A DNA stretch of 64,000 bases from Andrena cerasifolii (Eukaryota > Arthropoda > Insecta > Hymenoptera > Andrenidae): assembly GCF_050908995.1 (NCBI RefSeq), contig NW_027484910.1, forward strand, positions 248,001 to 312,000, given 5' to 3'. The translations under genes were made by a program, and so were the position numbers. Below the pieces are notes generated by a model, which worked only from the letters and a program-made list of their open reading frames with translations, did not search any database and was not told the origin of the DNA. Positions 1 through 15,012 of the stretch are shown piece after piece. Positions within the stretch are counted from its first letter, which is position 1, and every line of letters starts with the position of its first letter.

Positions 1-3000
1 TCGGTTTTTCAATATTTGTTTTCCAATATCGGTTTTTCAATATCGGTTCTAATATCGGATTCAATATCGGCTTTTCAAGATCGGTTTTTCAATATCGGTT
101 CTAATATCGGTTTCAATATCAGTTTTTCAATATCGGTTTTTCAATATTTGTTCTTCAATATCGGTTTTTCAATATCGGTTTTTCAATATCAGTTTTTCGA
201 TATCAGTTTTTCAATATTTGTTTTTCAATATCGGTTTTTCAATATCGGTTCTAATATCGGTTTCAATATCAGTTTTTCAATATTTGTTTTTCAATATCGG
301 TTCTAATATCGGTTTCAATATCAGTTTTTCAATATCGGTTTTTCAATATCGGTTTTTCAATATTTGTTTTCCAATATCGGTTTTTCAATATCGGTTCTAA
401 TATCGGATTCAATATCGGCTTTTCAATATCAGTTTTTCGATATCAGTTTTTCAATATTTGTTTTTCAATATCGGTTTTTCAATATCGGTTCCAATATCGG
501 TTTCAATATCGGTTATTCAATATCAGTTTTTCGATATCAGTTCTAATATCGGTTTCAATATCAGTTTTTCAATATCGGTTTTTCAATATTTGTTCTTCAA
601 TATCGGTTTTTCAATATCGGTTTTTCAATATCAGTTTTTCGATATCGGTTTTTCAATATCGGTTCTAATATCGGATTCAATATCGGCTTTTCAATATCGG
701 TTTTTCAATATCAGTTTTTCGATATCAGTTTTTCAATATTTGCTTTTCAATATCGGTTTTTCAATATCGGTTCTAATATCGGTTCCAATATCGGTTATTC
801 AATATCAGTTTTTCGATATCAGTTCTAATATCGGTTTCAATATCAGTTTTTCAATATCGGTTTTTCAATATTTGTTCTTCAATATCGGTTTTTCAATATC
901 GGTTTTTCAATATCAGTTTTTCGATATCAGTTTTTCAATATCGGTTCCAATATCGGAATCATTATCGGCTTTTCAATATCGGTTTTTCAATATCGGTTTT
1001 TCAATATCAGTTTTTCAATATTTGTTCTCCAATATCGGTTTTTGAATATCGGTTCTAATATCGGATTCAGTATCGGTTTTGCAATATCAGTTTTTCGATA
1101 TAGGTTTTTCAATATCGGTTTTTCAATATCGGTTTTGCAATATCAGTTTTTCGATATAGGTTTTTCAATATCGGTTTTTCAATATCGGTTTTTCAATATC
1201 GGTTCTAATATCGGAATCATTATCGGCTTTTCAATATCGGTTTTTCAATATCAGTTTTTCGATATCAGTTTTTCAATATTTGTTTTTCAATATCGGTTTT
1301 TCAATATCGGTTCTAATATCGGTTTCAATATCGGTTTTTCAATATCGGTTCTAATATCGGTTTCAATATCGGTTTTTCAATATCGGTTTTTCAATATCAG
1401 TTTTTCGATATCAGTTTTTCAATATTTGTTTTTCAATATCGGTTTTTCAATATCGGTTCTAATATCGGTTTCAATATCGGTTTTTCAATATCGGTTTTTC
1501 AATATCAGTTTTTCAATATCGGTTTTTGAATATCGGTTCAAATATCGGATTCAATATCGGTTTTTCAATATCGGTTTTGCAATATCAGTTTTTCGATATA
1601 GGTTTTTCAATATCGGTTTTTCAATATCGGTTTTGCAATATCAGTTTTTCGATATAGGTTTTTCAATATCGGTTTTTCAATATCAGTTTTTCGATATCAG
1701 TTCTTCAATATTTGTTCTCCAATATCGGTTTTTGAATATCGGTTCTAATATCGGATTCAGTATCGGTTTTTCAATATCAGTTTTTCAATATTTGTTCTCC
1801 AATATCGGTTTTTGAATATCGGTTCCAATATCGGATTCAATATCGGTTTTTCAATATCGGTTCTAATATCGGTTCTAATATCGGATTCAATATCGGTTTT
1901 TCAATATCGGTTTTTCAATATCAGTTTTTCGATATCAGTTTTTCAATATTTGTTCTCCAATATCGGTTTTTGAATATCGGTTCCAATATCGGATTCAATA
2001 TCGGTTTTTCAATATCGGTTCTAATATCGGATTCAATATCGGTTTTGCAATATCAGTTTTTCAATATCAGTTTTTCAATATCAGTTTTTCAATATCAGTT
2101 TTTCAATATCGGTTTTTGAATATTTGTTCTCCAATATCGGTCTTTGAATATCGGTTCTAATATCGGATTCAATATCGGTTTTTCAATATCGGTTTTTCAA
2201 TATCGGTTCTAATATCGGTTTCAATATCGGTTTTTCAATATTTGTTCTTCAATATCGGTTTTTCGATATCAGTTCTTCAATATTTGTTCTCCAATATCGG
2301 TTTTTGAATATCGGTTCTAATATCGGATTCAATATCGGTTTTTCAATATCGGTTTTGCAATATCAGTTTTTCAATATCAGTTTTTCAATATCAGTTTTTC
2401 AATATCAGTTTTTCAATATCGGTTTTTGAATATCGGTTCTAATATCGGATTCAATATCGGTTTTTCAATATCGGTTTTGCAATATCAGTTTTTCGATATA
2501 GGTTTTTCAATATCGGTTTTTCAATATCGGTTTTGCAATATCAGTTTTTCGATATAGGTTTTTCAATATCGGTTTTTCAATATCAGTTTTTCGATATCAG
2601 TTCTTCAATATTTGTTCTCCAATATCGGTTTTTGAATATCGGTTCTAATATCGGATTCAATATCGGTTTTTCAATATCGGTTTTGCAATATCAGTTTTTC
2701 AATGTCAGTTTTTCAATATCAGTTTTTCAATATCAGTTTTTCAATATCGGTTTTTGAATATCGGTTCTAATATCGGATTCAATGTCGGTTTTTCAATATC
2801 GGTTTTGCAATATCAGTTTTTCGATATAGGTTTTTCAATATCGGTTTTTCAATATCGGTTTTGCAATATCAGTTTTTCGATATAGGTTTTTCAATATCGG
2901 TTTGTCAATATCGGTTTTGCAATATCAGTTTTTCGATATAGGTTTTTCAATATCGGTTTTTCAATATCGGTTTTTCAATATCGGTTCTAATATCGGTTTC

Positions 3001-3018
3001 AATATCAGTTTTTCAATA
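1..3018 (+). repeat. 3-kb higher-order repeat, unit 1 (cut by window start)
   Basis: Positions 1 to about 2194 recur at offset 3018. From about 2230 to 3229 the offset is 3112, because unit 2 has 94 extra bases (five 14-mers and two 12-mers) near 5213. The rare marker unit CTTTTCAAGATCGG lies at 71-84 and recurs at 3089, 6201 and 9169. Confidence 0.85.
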
Positions 3019-6000
3019 TCGGTTTTTCAATATTTGTTTTCCAATATCGGTTTTTCAATATCGGTTCTAATATCGGATTCAATATCGGCTTTTCAAGATC
3101 GGTTTTTCAATATCGGTTCTAATATCGGTTTCAATATCAGTTTTTCAATATCGGTTTTTCAATATTTGTTCTTCAATATCGGTTTTTCAATATCGGTTTT
3201 TCAATATCAGTTTTTCGATATCAGTTTTTCAATATTTGTTTTTCAATATCGGTTTTTCAATATCGGTTCTAATATCGGTTTCAATATCAGTTTTTCAATA
3301 TTTGTTTTTCAATATCGGTTCTAATATCGGTTTCAATATCAGTTTTTCAATATCGGTTTTTCAATATCGGTTTTTCAATATTTGTTTTCCAATATCGGTT
3401 TTTCAATATCGGTTCTAATATCGGATTCAATATCGGCTTTTCAATATCAGTTTTTCGATATCAGTTTTTCAATATTTGTTTTTCAATATCGGTTTTTCAA
3501 TATCGGTTCCAATATCGGTTTCAATATCGGTTATTCAATATCAGTTTTTCGATATCAGTTCTAATATCGGTTTCAATATCAGTTTTTCAATATCGGTTTT
3601 TCAATATTTGTTCTTCAATATCGGTTTTTCAATATCGGTTTTTCAATATCAGTTTTTCGATATCGGTTTTTCAATATCGGTTCTAATATCGGATTCAATA
3701 TCGGCTTTTCAATATCGGTTTTTCAATATCAGTTTTTCGATATCAGTTTTTCAATATTTGCTTTTCAATATCGGTTTTTCAATATCGGTTCTAATATCGG
3801 TTCCAATATCGGTTATTCAATATCAGTTTTTCGATATCAGTTCTAATATCGGTTTCAATATCAGTTTTTCAATATCGGTTTTTCAATATTTGTTCTTCAA
3901 TATCGGTTTTTCAATATCGGTTTTTCAATATCAGTTTTTCGATATCAGTTTTTCAATATCGGTTCCAATATCGGAATCATTATCGGCTTTTCAATATCGG
4001 TTTTTCAATATCGGTTTTTCAATATCAGTTTTTCAATATTTGTTCTCCAATATCGGTTTTTGAATATCGGTTCTAATATCGGATTCAGTATCGGTTTTGC
4101 AATATCAGTTTTTCGATATAGGTTTTTCAATATCGGTTTTTCAATATCGGTTTTGCAATATCAGTTTTTCGATATAGGTTTTTCAATATCGGTTTTTCAA
4201 TATCGGTTTTTCAATATCGGTTCTAATATCGGAATCATTATCGGCTTTTCAATATCGGTTTTTCAATATCAGTTTTTCGATATCAGTTTTTCAATATTTG
4301 TTTTTCAATATCGGTTTTTCAATATCGGTTCTAATATCGGTTTCAATATCGGTTTTTCAATATCGGTTCTAATATCGGTTTCAATATCGGTTTTTCAATA
4401 TCGGTTTTTCAATATCAGTTTTTCGATATCAGTTTTTCAATATTTGTTTTTCAATATCGGTTTTTCAATATCGGTTCTAATATCGGTTTCAATATCGGTT
4501 TTTCAATATCGGTTTTTCAATATCAGTTTTTCAATATCGGTTTTTGAATATCGGTTCAAATATCGGATTCAATATCGGTTTTTCAATATCGGTTTTGCAA
4601 TATCAGTTTTTCGATATAGGTTTTTCAATATCGGTTTTTCAATATCGGTTTTGCAATATCAGTTTTTCGATATAGGTTTTTCAATATCGGTTTTTCAATA
4701 TCAGTTTTTCGATATCAGTTCTTCAATATTTGTTCTCCAATATCGGTTTTTGAATATCGGTTCTAATATCGGATTCAGTATCGGTTTTTCAATATCAGTT
4801 TTTCAATATTTGTTCTCCAATATCGGTTTTTGAATATCGGTTCCAATATCGGATTCAATATCGGTTTTTCAATATCGGTTCTAATATCGGTTCTAATATC
4901 GGATTCAATATCGGTTTTTCAATATCGGTTTTTCAATATCAGTTTTTCGATATCAGTTTTTCAATATTTGTTCTCCAATATCGGTTTTTGAATATCGGTT
5001 CCAATATCGGATTCAATATCGGTTTTTCAATATCGGTTCTAATATCGGATTCAATATCGGTTTTGCAATATCAGTTTTTCAATATCAGTTTTTCAATATC
5101 AGTTTTTCAATATCAGTTTTTCAATATCGGTTTTTGAATATTTGTTCTCCAATATCGGTCTTTGAATATCGGTTCTAATATCGGATTCAATATCGGTTTT
5201 TCAATATCGGTTTTGCAATATCAGTTTTTCGATATAGGTTTTTCAATATCGGTTTTTCAATATCGGTTCTAATATCGGTTTCAATATCAGTTTTTCAATA
5301 TTTGTTTTTCAATATCGGTTCTAATATCGGTTTCAATATCGGTTTTTCAATATTTGTTCTTCAATATCGGTTTTTCGATATCAGTTCTTCAATATTTGTT
5401 CTCCAATATCGGTTTTTGAATATCGGTTCTAATATCGGATTCAATATCGGTTTTTCAATATCGGTTTTGCAATATCAGTTTTTCAATATCAGTTTTTCAA
5501 TATCAGTTTTTCAATATCAGTTTTTCAATATCGGTTTTTGAATATCGGTTCTAATATCGGATTCAATATCGGTTTTTCAATATCGGTTTTGCAATATCAG
5601 TTTTTCGATATAGGTTTTTCAATATCGGTTTTTCAATATCGGTTTTGCAATATCAGTTTTTCGATATAGGTTTTTCAATATCGGTTTTTCAATATCAGTT
5701 TTTCGATATCAGTTCTTCAATATTTGTTCTCCAATATCGGTTTTTGAATATCGGTTCTAATATCGGATTCAATATCGGTTTTTCAATATCGGTTTTGCAA
5801 TATCAGTTTTTCAATGTCAGTTTTTCAATATCAGTTTTTCAATATCAGTTTTTCAATATCGGTTTTTGAATATCGGTTCTAATATCGGATTCAATGTCGG
5901 TTTTTCAATATCGGTTTTGCAATATCAGTTTTTCGATATAGGTTTTTCAATATCGGTTTTTCAATATCGGTTTTGCAATATCAGTTTTTCGATATAGGTT

Positions 6001-6130
6001 TTTCAATATCGGTTTGTCAATATCGGTTTTGCAATATCAGTTTTTCGATATAGGTTTTTCAATATCGGTTTTTCAATATCGGTTTTTCAATATCGGTTCT
6101 AATATCGGTTTCAATATCAGTTTTTCAATA
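3019..6130 (+). repeat. 3-kb higher-order repeat, unit 2
   Basis: Copy of 1-3018 with a 94-bp gain near 5213. Homology to the preceding unit runs on to about 6340, where the next copy switches to TTTTTCAATATCTG followed by TTCTAATATCGG. Confidence 0.85.
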
Positions 6131-6957
6131 TCGGTTTTTCAATATTTGTTTTCCAATATCGGTTTTTCAATATCGGTTCTAATATCGGATTCAATATCGG
6201 CTTTTCAAGATCGGTTTTTCAATATCGGTTCTAATATCGGTTTCAATATCAGTTTTTCAATATCGGTTTTTCAATATTTGTTCTTCAATATCGGTTTTTC
6301 AATATCGGTTTTTCAATATCAGTTTTTCGATATCAGTTTTTCAATATCTGTTCTAATATCGGAATCATTATCGGCTTTTCAATATCGGTTTTTCAATATC
6401 AGTTTTTCGATATCAGTTTTTCAATATTTGTTTTTCAATATCGGTTTTTCAATATCGGTTCTAATATCGGTTTCAATATCAGTTTTTCAATATTTGTTTT
6501 TCAATATCGGTTCTAATATCGGTTTCAATATCGGTTTTTCAATATCGGTTTTTCAATATCGGTTTTTCAATATCAGTTTTTCAATATTTGTTCTCCAATA
6601 TCGGTTTTTGAATATCGGTTCTAATATCGGATTCAGTATCGGTTTTTCAATATCAGTTTTTCAATATTTGTTCTCCAATATCGGTTTTTGAATATCGGTT
6701 CCAATATCGGATTCAATATCGGTTTTTCAATATCGGTTCTAATATCGGTTCTAATATCGGATTCAATATCGGTTTTTCAATATCGGTTTTTCAATATCAG
6801 TTTTTCGATATCAGTTTTTCAATATTTGTTCTCCAATATCGGTTTTTGAATATCGGTTCCAATATCGGATTCAATATCGGTTTTTCAATATCGGTTCTAA
6901 TATCGGATTCAATATCGGTTTTGCAATATCAGTTTTTCAATATCAGTTTTTCAATAT
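5373..6957 (+). repeat. Long-distance duplicate segment, left copy
   Basis: About 1.58 kb recurs at offset 21420 (26793-28377), including the CTTTTCAAGATCGG marker (6201 and 27621) and the AATGTCAG and GGTTTGTC variants. One substitution seen: G at 5876 against C at 27296. Unrelated cassettes lie between the copies. Confidence 0.75.
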
Positions 6958-8547
6958 TTGTTTTTCAATATCGGTTTTTCAATATCGGTTCTAATATCGG
7001 TTTCAATATCAGTTTTTCAATATTTGTTCTTCAATATCGGTTTTTCAATATCGGTTTTTCAATATCAGTTTTTCGATATCAGTTTTTCAATATCTGTTCT
7101 AATATCGGAATCATTATCGGCTTTTCAATATCGGTTTTTCAATATCAGTTTTTCGATATCAGTTTTTCAATATTTGTTTTTCAATATCGGTTTTTCAATA
7201 TCGGTTCTAATATCGGTTTCAATATCAGTTTTTCAATATTTGTTTTTCAATATCTGTTCTAATATCGGAATCATTATCGGCTTTTCAATATCGGTTTTTC
7301 AATATCAGTTTTTCGATATCAGTTTTTCAATATTTGTTTTTCAATATCGGTTTTTCAATATCGGTTCTAATATCGGTTTCAATATCAGTTTTTCAATATT
7401 TGTTTTTCAATATCGGTTCTAATATCGGTTTCAATATCGGTTTTTCAATATCGGTTTTTCAATATCGGTTTTTCAATATCAGTTTTTCAATATTTGTTCT
7501 CCAATATCGGTTTTTGAATATCGGTTCTAATATCGGATTCAGTATCGGTTTTTCAATATCAGTTTTTCAATATCAGTTTTTCAATATCGGTTTTTGAATA
7601 TTTGTTCTCCAATATCGGTCTTTGAATATCGGTTCTAATATCGGATTCAATATCGGTTTTTCAATATCGGTTTTGCAATATCAGTTTTTCGATATAGGTT
7701 TTTCAATATCGGTTTTTCAATATCGGTTCTAATATCGGTTTCAATATCAGTTTTTCAATATTTGTTTTTCAATATCGGTTCTAATATCGGTTTCAATATC
7801 GGTTTTTCAATATTTGTTCTTCAATATCGGTTTTTCAATATCGGTTTTTCAATATCAGTTTTTCGATATCAGTTTTTCAATATCTGTTCTAATATCGGAA
7901 TCATTATCGGCTTTTCAATATCGGTTTTTCAATATCAGTTTTTCGATATCAGTTTTTCAATATTTGTTTTTCAATATCGGTTTTTCAATATCGGTTCTAA
8001 TATCGGTTTCAATATCAGTTTTTCAATATTTGTTTTTCAATATCGGTTCTAATATCGGTTTCAATATCAGTTTTTCAATATCGGTTTTTCAATATCGGTT
8101 TTTCAATATTTGTTTTCCAATATCGGTTTTTCAATATCGGTTCTAATATCGGATTCAATATCGGCTTTTCAATATCGGTTTTTCAATATCAGTTTTTCGA
8201 TATCAGTTTTTCAATATTTGCTTTTCAATATCGGTTTTTCAATATCGGTTCTAATATCGGTTTCAATATCGGTTATTCAATATCAGTTTTTCGATATCAG
8301 TTCTAATATCGGTTTCAATATCAGTTTTTCAATATCGGTTTTTCAATATTTGTTCTTCAATATCGGTTTTTCAATATCGGTTTTTCAATATCAGTTTTTC
8401 GATATCAGTTTTTCAATATCGGTTCCAATATCGGAATCATTATCGGCTTTTCAATATCGGTTTTTCAATATTGGTTTTTCAATATCAGTTTTTCAATATT
8501 TGTTCTCCAATATCGGTTTTTGAATATCGGTTCTAATATCGGATTCA
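5580..8547 (+). repeat. 2968-bp tandem duplication, unit 1
   Basis: Recurs at offset 2968 from 5580/8548, with homology extending to about 8663/11631. One substitution seen: T at 8472 (TATTGG) where the second unit has C at 11440. Confidence 0.85.
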
Positions 8548-11515
8548 GTATCGGTTTTGCAATATCAGTTTTTCGATATAGGTTTTTCAATATCGGTTTT
8601 TCAATATCGGTTTTGCAATATCAGTTTTTCGATATAGGTTTTTCAATATCGGTTTTTCAATATCAGTTTTTCGATATCAGTTCTTCAATATTTGTTCTCC
8701 AATATCGGTTTTTGAATATCGGTTCTAATATCGGATTCAATATCGGTTTTTCAATATCGGTTTTGCAATATCAGTTTTTCAATGTCAGTTTTTCAATATC
8801 AGTTTTTCAATATCAGTTTTTCAATATCGGTTTTTGAATATCGGTTCTAATATCGGATTCAATGTCGGTTTTTCAATATCGGTTTTGCAATATCAGTTTT
8901 TCGATATAGGTTTTTCAATATCGGTTTTTCAATATCGGTTTTGCAATATCAGTTTTTCGATATAGGTTTTTCAATATCGGTTTGTCAATATCGGTTTTGC
9001 AATATCAGTTTTTCGATATAGGTTTTTCAATATCGGTTTTTCAATATCGGTTTTTCAATATCGGTTCTAATATCGGTTTCAATATCAGTTTTTCAATATC
9101 GGTTTTTCAATATTTGTTTTCCAATATCGGTTTTTCAATATCGGTTCTAATATCGGATTCAATATCGGCTTTTCAAGATCGGTTTTTCAATATCGGTTCT
9201 AATATCGGTTTCAATATCAGTTTTTCAATATCGGTTTTTCAATATTTGTTCTTCAATATCGGTTTTTCAATATCGGTTTTTCAATATCAGTTTTTCGATA
9301 TCAGTTTTTCAATATCTGTTCTAATATCGGAATCATTATCGGCTTTTCAATATCGGTTTTTCAATATCAGTTTTTCGATATCAGTTTTTCAATATTTGTT
9401 TTTCAATATCGGTTTTTCAATATCGGTTCTAATATCGGTTTCAATATCAGTTTTTCAATATTTGTTTTTCAATATCGGTTCTAATATCGGTTTCAATATC
9501 GGTTTTTCAATATCGGTTTTTCAATATCGGTTTTTCAATATCAGTTTTTCAATATTTGTTCTCCAATATCGGTTTTTGAATATCGGTTCTAATATCGGAT
9601 TCAGTATCGGTTTTTCAATATCAGTTTTTCAATATTTGTTCTCCAATATCGGTTTTTGAATATCGGTTCCAATATCGGATTCAATATCGGTTTTTCAATA
9701 TCGGTTCTAATATCGGTTCTAATATCGGATTCAATATCGGTTTTTCAATATCGGTTTTTCAATATCAGTTTTTCGATATCAGTTTTTCAATATTTGTTCT
9801 CCAATATCGGTTTTTGAATATCGGTTCCAATATCGGATTCAATATCGGTTTTTCAATATCGGTTCTAATATCGGATTCAATATCGGTTTTGCAATATCAG
9901 TTTTTCAATATCAGTTTTTCAATATTTGTTTTTCAATATCGGTTTTTCAATATCGGTTCTAATATCGGTTTCAATATCAGTTTTTCAATATTTGTTCTTC
10001 AATATCGGTTTTTCAATATCGGTTTTTCAATATCAGTTTTTCGATATCAGTTTTTCAATATCTGTTCTAATATCGGAATCATTATCGGCTTTTCAATATC
10101 GGTTTTTCAATATCAGTTTTTCGATATCAGTTTTTCAATATTTGTTTTTCAATATCGGTTTTTCAATATCGGTTCTAATATCGGTTTCAATATCAGTTTT
10201 TCAATATTTGTTTTTCAATATCTGTTCTAATATCGGAATCATTATCGGCTTTTCAATATCGGTTTTTCAATATCAGTTTTTCGATATCAGTTTTTCAATA
10301 TTTGTTTTTCAATATCGGTTTTTCAATATCGGTTCTAATATCGGTTTCAATATCAGTTTTTCAATATTTGTTTTTCAATATCGGTTCTAATATCGGTTTC
10401 AATATCGGTTTTTCAATATCGGTTTTTCAATATCGGTTTTTCAATATCAGTTTTTCAATATTTGTTCTCCAATATCGGTTTTTGAATATCGGTTCTAATA
10501 TCGGATTCAGTATCGGTTTTTCAATATCAGTTTTTCAATATCAGTTTTTCAATATCGGTTTTTGAATATTTGTTCTCCAATATCGGTCTTTGAATATCGG
10601 TTCTAATATCGGATTCAATATCGGTTTTTCAATATCGGTTTTGCAATATCAGTTTTTCGATATAGGTTTTTCAATATCGGTTTTTCAATATCGGTTCTAA
10701 TATCGGTTTCAATATCAGTTTTTCAATATTTGTTTTTCAATATCGGTTCTAATATCGGTTTCAATATCGGTTTTTCAATATTTGTTCTTCAATATCGGTT
10801 TTTCAATATCGGTTTTTCAATATCAGTTTTTCGATATCAGTTTTTCAATATCTGTTCTAATATCGGAATCATTATCGGCTTTTCAATATCGGTTTTTCAA
10901 TATCAGTTTTTCGATATCAGTTTTTCAATATTTGTTTTTCAATATCGGTTTTTCAATATCGGTTCTAATATCGGTTTCAATATCAGTTTTTCAATATTTG
11001 TTTTTCAATATCGGTTCTAATATCGGTTTCAATATCAGTTTTTCAATATCGGTTTTTCAATATCGGTTTTTCAATATTTGTTTTCCAATATCGGTTTTTC
11101 AATATCGGTTCTAATATCGGATTCAATATCGGCTTTTCAATATCGGTTTTTCAATATCAGTTTTTCGATATCAGTTTTTCAATATTTGCTTTTCAATATC
11201 GGTTTTTCAATATCGGTTCTAATATCGGTTTCAATATCGGTTATTCAATATCAGTTTTTCGATATCAGTTCTAATATCGGTTTCAATATCAGTTTTTCAA
11301 TATCGGTTTTTCAATATTTGTTCTTCAATATCGGTTTTTCAATATCGGTTTTTCAATATCAGTTTTTCGATATCAGTTTTTCAATATCGGTTCCAATATC
11401 GGAATCATTATCGGCTTTTCAATATCGGTTTTTCAATATCGGTTTTTCAATATCAGTTTTTCAATATTTGTTCTCCAATATCGGTTTTTGAATATCGGTT
11501 CTAATATCGGATTCA
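8548..11515 (+). repeat. 2968-bp tandem duplication, unit 2
   Basis: Second copy of 5580-8547. It includes the CTTTTCAAGATCGG marker at 9169. Confidence 0.85.
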
Positions 11516-13228
11516 GTATCGGTTTTGCAATATCAGTTTTTCGATATAGGTTTTTCAATATCGGTTTTTCAATATCGGTTTTGCAATATCAGTTTTTCGA
11601 TATAGGTTTTTCAATATCGGTTTTTCAATATCGGTTTTTCAATATCGGTTCTAATATCGGAATCATTATCGGCTTTTCAATATCGGTTTTTCAATATCAG
11701 TTTTTCGATATCAGTTTTTCAATATTTGTTTTTCAATATCGGTTTTTCAATATCGGTTCTAATATCGGTTTCAATATCGGTTTTTCAATATCGGTTCTAA
11801 TATCGGTTTCAATATCGGTTTTTCAATATCGGTTTTTCAATATCAGTTTTTCGATATCAGTTTTTCAATATTTGTTTTTCAATATCGGTTTTTCAATATC
11901 GGTTCTAATATCGGTTTCAATATCGGTTTTTCAATATCGGTTTTTCAATATCAGTTTTTCAATATCGGTTTTTGAATATCGGTTCAAATATCGGATTCAA
12001 TATCGGTTTTTCAATATCGGTTTTGCAATATCAGTTTTTCGATATAGGTTTTTCAATATCGGTTTTTCAATATCGGTTTTGCAATATCAGTTTTTCGATA
12101 TAGGTTTTTCAATATCGGTTTTTCAATATCAGTTTTTCGATATCAGTTCTTCAATATTTGTTCTCCAATATCGGTTTTTGAATATCGGTTCTAATATCGG
12201 ATTCAGTATCGGTTTTTCAATATCAGTTTTTCAATATTTGTTCTCCAATATCGGTTTTTGAATATCGGTTCCAATATCGGATTCAATATCGGTTTTTCAA
12301 TATCGGTTCTAATATCGGTTCTAATATCGGATTCAATATCGGTTTTTCAATATCGGTTTTTCAATATCAGTTTTTCGATATCAGTTTTTCAATATTTGTT
12401 CTCCAATATCGGTTTTTGAATATCGGTTCCAATATCGGATTCAATATCGGTTTTTCAATATCGGTTCTAATATCGGATTCAATATCGGTTTTGCAATATC
12501 AGTTTTTCAATATCAGTTTTTCAATATCAGTTTTTCAATATCAGTTTTTCAATATCGGTTTTTGAATATTTGTTCTCCAATATCGGTCTTTGAATATCGG
12601 TTCTAATATCGGATTCAATATCGGTTTTTCAATATCGGTTTTGCAATATCAGTTTTTCGATATAGGTTTTTCAATATCGGTTTTTCAATATCGGTTCTAA
12701 TATCGGTTTCAATATCAGTTTTTCAATATTTGTTTTTCAATTTCGGTTCTAATATCGGTTTCAATATCGGTTTTTCAATATTTGTTCTTCAATATCGGTT
12801 TTTCAATATCGGTTTTTCAATATCAGTTTTTCGATATCAGTTTTTCAATATCTGTTCTAATATCGGAATCATTATCGGCTTTTCAATATCGGTTTTTCAA
12901 TATCAGTTTTTCGATATCAGTTTTTCAATATTTGTTTTTCAATATCGGTTTTTCAATATCGGTTCTAATATCGGTTTCAATATCAGTTTTTCAATATTTG
13001 TTTTTCAATATCGGTTCTAATATCGGTTTCAATATCAGTTTTTCAATATCGGTTTTTCAATATCGGTTTTTCAATATTTGTTTTCCAATATCGGTTTTTC
13101 AATATCGGTTCTAATATCGGATTCAATATCGGCTTTTCAATATCGGTTTTTCAATATCAGTTTTTCGATATCAGTTTTTCAATATTTGTTTTTCAATATC
13201 GGTTTTTCAATATCGGTTCCAATATCGG
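11445..13228 (+). repeat. 1784-bp tandem duplication, unit 1
   Basis: All landmarks recur at offset 1784, including the rare TCAATTTCGG variant (A to T at 12742, again at 14526). The border falls within a TTTCAATATC segment shared by both sides. Confidence 0.88.
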
Positions 13229-15012
13229 TTTCAATATCAGTTTTTCAATATTTGTTCTCCAATATCGGTTTTTGAATATCGGTTCTAATATCGGATTCAG
13301 TATCGGTTTTGCAATATCAGTTTTTCGATATAGGTTTTTCAATATCGGTTTTTCAATATCGGTTTTGCAATATCAGTTTTTCGATATAGGTTTTTCAATA
13401 TCGGTTTTTCAATATCGGTTTTTCAATATCGGTTCTAATATCGGAATCATTATCGGCTTTTCAATATCGGTTTTTCAATATCAGTTTTTCGATATCAGTT
13501 TTTCAATATTTGTTTTTCAATATCGGTTTTTCAATATCGGTTCTAATATCGGTTTCAATATCGGTTTTTCAATATCGGTTCTAATATCGGTTTCAATATC
13601 GGTTTTTCAATATCGGTTTTTCAATATCAGTTTTTCGATATCAGTTTTTCAATATTTGTTTTTCAATATCGGTTTTTCAATATCGGTTCTAATATCGGTT
13701 TCAATATCGGTTTTTCAATATCGGTTTTTCAATATCAGTTTTTCAATATCGGTTTTTGAATATCGGTTCAAATATCGGATTCAATATCGGTTTTTCAATA
13801 TCGGTTTTGCAATATCAGTTTTTCGATATAGGTTTTTCAATATCGGTTTTTCAATATCGGTTTTGCAATATCAGTTTTTCGATATAGGTTTTTCAATATC
13901 GGTTTTTCAATATCAGTTTTTCGATATCAGTTCTTCAATATTTGTTCTCCAATATCGGTTTTTGAATATCGGTTCTAATATCGGATTCAGTATCGGTTTT
14001 TCAATATCAGTTTTTCAATATTTGTTCTCCAATATCGGTTTTTGAATATCGGTTCCAATATCGGATTCAATATCGGTTTTTCAATATCGGTTCTAATATC
14101 GGTTCTAATATCGGATTCAATATCGGTTTTTCAATATCGGTTTTTCAATATCAGTTTTTCGATATCAGTTTTTCAATATTTGTTCTCCAATATCGGTTTT
14201 TGAATATCGGTTCCAATATCGGATTCAATATCGGTTTTTCAATATCGGTTCTAATATCGGATTCAATATCGGTTTTGCAATATCAGTTTTTCAATATCAG
14301 TTTTTCAATATCAGTTTTTCAATATCAGTTTTTCAATATCGGTTTTTGAATATTTGTTCTCCAATATCGGTCTTTGAATATCGGTTCTAATATCGGATTC
14401 AATATCGGTTTTTCAATATCGGTTTTGCAATATCAGTTTTTCGATATAGGTTTTTCAATATCGGTTTTTCAATATCGGTTCTAATATCGGTTTCAATATC
14501 AGTTTTTCAATATTTGTTTTTCAATTTCGGTTCTAATATCGGTTTCAATATCGGTTTTTCAATATTTGTTCTTCAATATCGGTTTTTCAATATCGGTTTT
14601 TCAATATCAGTTTTTCGATATCAGTTTTTCAATATCTGTTCTAATATCGGAATCATTATCGGCTTTTCAATATCGGTTTTTCAATATCAGTTTTTCGATA
14701 TCAGTTTTTCAATATTTGTTTTTCAATATCGGTTTTTCAATATCGGTTCTAATATCGGTTTCAATATCAGTTTTTCAATATTTGTTTTTCAATATCGGTT
14801 CTAATATCGGTTTCAATATCAGTTTTTCAATATCGGTTTTTCAATATCGGTTTTTCAATATTTGTTTTCCAATATCGGTTTTTCAATATCGGTTCTAATA
14901 TCGGATTCAATATCGGCTTTTCAATATCGGTTTTTCAATATCAGTTTTTCGATATCAGTTTTTCAATATTTGTTTTTCAATATCGGTTTTTCAATATCGG
15001 TTCCAATATCGG
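13229..15012 (+). repeat. 1784-bp tandem duplication, unit 2
   Basis: Second copy of 11445-13228. After 15012 the sequence continues TTTCAATATCGG then TTATTC, unlike the start of this unit. The left border at 13229 was reused as the border of the 3.7-kb duplication that follows. Confidence 0.88.
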